A stretch of DNA of 22,505 nt from Clostridiales bacterium. Lineage in GTDB: Bacteria > Bacillota > Clostridia > Lachnospirales > WRAX01. The notes under the pieces were generated by a model. It was not told the origin of the DNA, ran no database searches, and saw only the letters and a program-made list of their open reading frames with translations. The position numbers and the translations under genes were made by a program. This document shows, piece by piece, positions 21,179 through 22,505 of the stretch (position 1 is its first letter; every line of letters begins with the position of its first letter). The stretch covers positions 1-22,505 of the forward strand of contig JAISVU010000382.1 of the NCBI GenBank assembly GCA_031271375.1. The letters are read 5' to 3'.

Positions 21179-22505
21179 ATCAGCAAACGTATTTTTACTG
21201 CGATAATGGCGCTGTTGATAGCTTTAGGCGCGATTTTGCCGTTTTATCCGCCGCCTTTATCGGCTAAAGCTGAGGAACCGGAGGCTCCCGAACATGACGA
21301 AATTATTGTCATGGTTTATTCCAGCGGAGAAATTAGCCTCGAAACAATAGGCTATAATGGAAAAGACATAGGAAAAGAAGGCTATATAGAATTTGACGGC
21401 GTGAAGTATCCCGCGTTTTGTGTTGACCCGAAGCTGTACGCCGCCGAGCTGCATCCAAACGGGCAGTATCCCGTGTCTATCAGCGGGACGAATCTTGAAC
21501 CTATGGTGGCGACGGTACTTCACAACTCCGTGCCGTATGTGGAAAGAAATATCATAACGGATCAATTTCCCGGATTAACGGACTTGCAAATATACGCTGC
21601 TACAAAAGCCGCAATCCGAGCGGTATCAAGCCTCAGTTCGTCAGAATACTCAGATGATTCCTTGTGGGCGGGCAATGCTCAAACCGTCGCGTTCGCAAAG
21701 CATTTGATTAACCTTGCGCGAACGGCGACGGAGCCTGTGCCGGAAATAGCGATATACGGATATGTGGACTTGACAGACCCTGTTCTTGACGGAGACTTCT
21801 ACGTCAGTACAACGACCGTACAATCCAGCACATACGCGCTTAAAGCCGGAACAAAAATCAAGCTGACGCTCCCCCCTGACGCTCCGGCGGGTACGGTGAT
21901 AACGGACGCTTCGGATAATCCCATCCCCGCGGAAGGTGTTGACAACGTAACGGCTATCAAGATTAAAGCCCCGAAAGAATCCGTAACGGAACCGGTCAGC
22001 TTCAATGTAAAGGCCGAATTAACCATTGACAGCGGCGTCGTGCTGTTTGGCATGCCGTCAGATGAGGCCGACAAAGCCGATTATCAGCGTTATGAGATAG
22101 CCATGCCATATCAGCCCGCGAGTTATGAAATCCCATTTGCGGCAGTACCTGAACCGGATGAGCCAACACCTCCGCCCGGTGAAACTACCCCGCCGCCTGA
22201 CGAAGAAACGCCGCCCCCGGATGAACCGACGGAACCGGGCAAGCTGGAGATTATCAAGTTGGAGGCCGGAACCACAAAGGGCCTTGCCGGAGCGGAATTT
22301 AAGGTAACGAACTCCACAGGCGGTATTATCGGACATTATTCCACAAACGGCAGCGGGAAAGTCACTATCGACGAAGTTGAACCGGGAGCGTATTACATTG
22401 ATGAAATCACTCCCCCGGAAGGTTACGCTCTGGACGCCAATACTCACAAGGATGTGGTGGTTATTTCAGAGCAGACCGCCACTGTTACTTTTGAGAACGA
22501 GCCGT
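21179..22505 (+). CDS. Thioester-domain / SpaA (Cna B-type) surface adhesin, 3' end outside window, with non-ATG start
   Basis: AGGAGG (21166-21171) is followed by ATTATCAGC in the coding frame. ATC 21179 (7-base spacing) or ATT 21176 must serve as start, since the next ATG (21206) lies inside the signal peptide (ISKRIFTAIMALLIALGAIL). A thioester-type (TQXA-like) domain follows: FCVDP with Cys81, and IYAATKAAIRAV, where the usual Gln is Lys143. A middle beta domain (about 185-310) leads to a Pro-rich stalk (PPPGETTPPPDEETPPPDEP) and a SpaA-type domain (LEIIKLEAGTTKGLAGAEFK; YYIDEITPPEGYAL) with the Lys and Glu expected for an isopeptide bond. Such proteins mediate host or cell contact and are anchored by sortase. 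The sorting signal must lie beyond the window. Sortase and adhesin in one cassette support a substrate pair. Confidence 0.85.
   Translation, partial: MSKRIFTAIMALLIALGAILPFYPPPLSAKAEEPEAPEHDEIIVMVYSSGEISLETIGYNGKDIGKEGYIEFDGVKYPAFCVDPKLYAAELHPNGQYPVSISGTNLEPMVATVLHNSVPYVERNIITDQFPGLTDLQIYAATKAAIRAVSSLSSSEYSDDSLWAGNAQTVAFAKHLINLARTATEPVPEIAIYGYVDLTDPVLDGDFYVSTTTVQSSTYALKAGTKIKLTLPPDAPAGTVITDASDNPIPAEGVDNVTAIKIKAPKESVTEPVSFNVKAELTIDSGVVLFGMPSDEADKADYQRYEIAMPYQPASYEIPFAAVPEPDEPTPPPGETTPPPDEETPPPDEPTEPGKLEIIKLEAGTTKGLAGAEFKVTNSTGGIIGHYSTNGSGKVTIDEVEPGAYYIDEITPPEGYALDANTHKDVVVISEQTATVTFENEP

Noticed and set aside
1..22505. Genome-wide reassignment of TAG to a sense codon
   Set aside because: The LemA and SLOG genes end naturally at TAG with no homologous extension beyond, so TAG works as stop here; local suppression remains possible.

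Overview
The window looks like an accessory region of a Clostridia-type Firmicute (anaerobe, roughly 50% GC), most likely inside or beside an integrative conjugative element (ICE). Shine-Dalgarno sites are strong (AGGAGG type), exported proteins carry Gram-positive features (lipoboxes, an S-layer homology domain, a sortase, a Cna/SpaA-type adhesin), and 16-18 kb holds genes typical of Tn916/Tn1549-like elements: a cysteine-rich KTR protein, a sigma-70-like HTH protein and an opposite-strand XRE repressor. No rRNA, tRNA, CRISPR array, integrase or insertion sequence was seen.

Layout. 1-2.3 kb: the end of an SLH-domain surface protein, then an overlapping histidine kinase/OmpR-type regulator pair closed by a perfect 20-bp inverted repeat. 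2.4-8.2 kb: a small lipoprotein, then an SPFH protein, a zinc-ribbon membrane protein, a triple TPM-domain membrane protein and a LemA protein. The first three of these four resemble Bacillus subtilis YdjI-YdjG-YdjH, an envelope-stress module; no PspA is present. 8.3-15.9 kb: a tightly spaced run of five exported proteins of unknown function, including a very acidic 903-residue protein with four tandem repeats, plus an easily missed 55-residue two-helix membrane protein. Domains recur between these proteins. 15.9-18.4 kb: KTR gene, a structured leader with an attenuator-like terminator, the sigma-like gene, the XRE repressor and a divergent SLOG/DUF1273 protein. 18.4-18.9 kb: structured DNA without a convincing gene. 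18.9-22.5 kb: a surface cassette of sortase, copper-amine-oxidase-N/CAP protein and a thioester/SpaA adhesin cut by the window end.

Proposed logic (inference): the two-component pair senses an envelope condition, and the lipoprotein and the exported-repeat operon share a 28-bp element at identical distance from their -10 boxes, so they may be one regulon. The YdjI/G/H-LemA-like proteins would act at the membrane and the exported proteins outside it. In Tn916 the KTR gene follows the tet(M) cargo; here the envelope operon occupies that position.

A recurring oddity is single-site damage at the start or inside otherwise intact reading frames: TAG at 3117 (SPFH) and 16357 (small ORF), a misplaced start and early stop in the KTR gene, ACG where the sortase ATG should be, and ATT/ATC where the adhesin ATG should be. 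This may be element decay, sequencing error or unusual translation; the sequence alone cannot decide.
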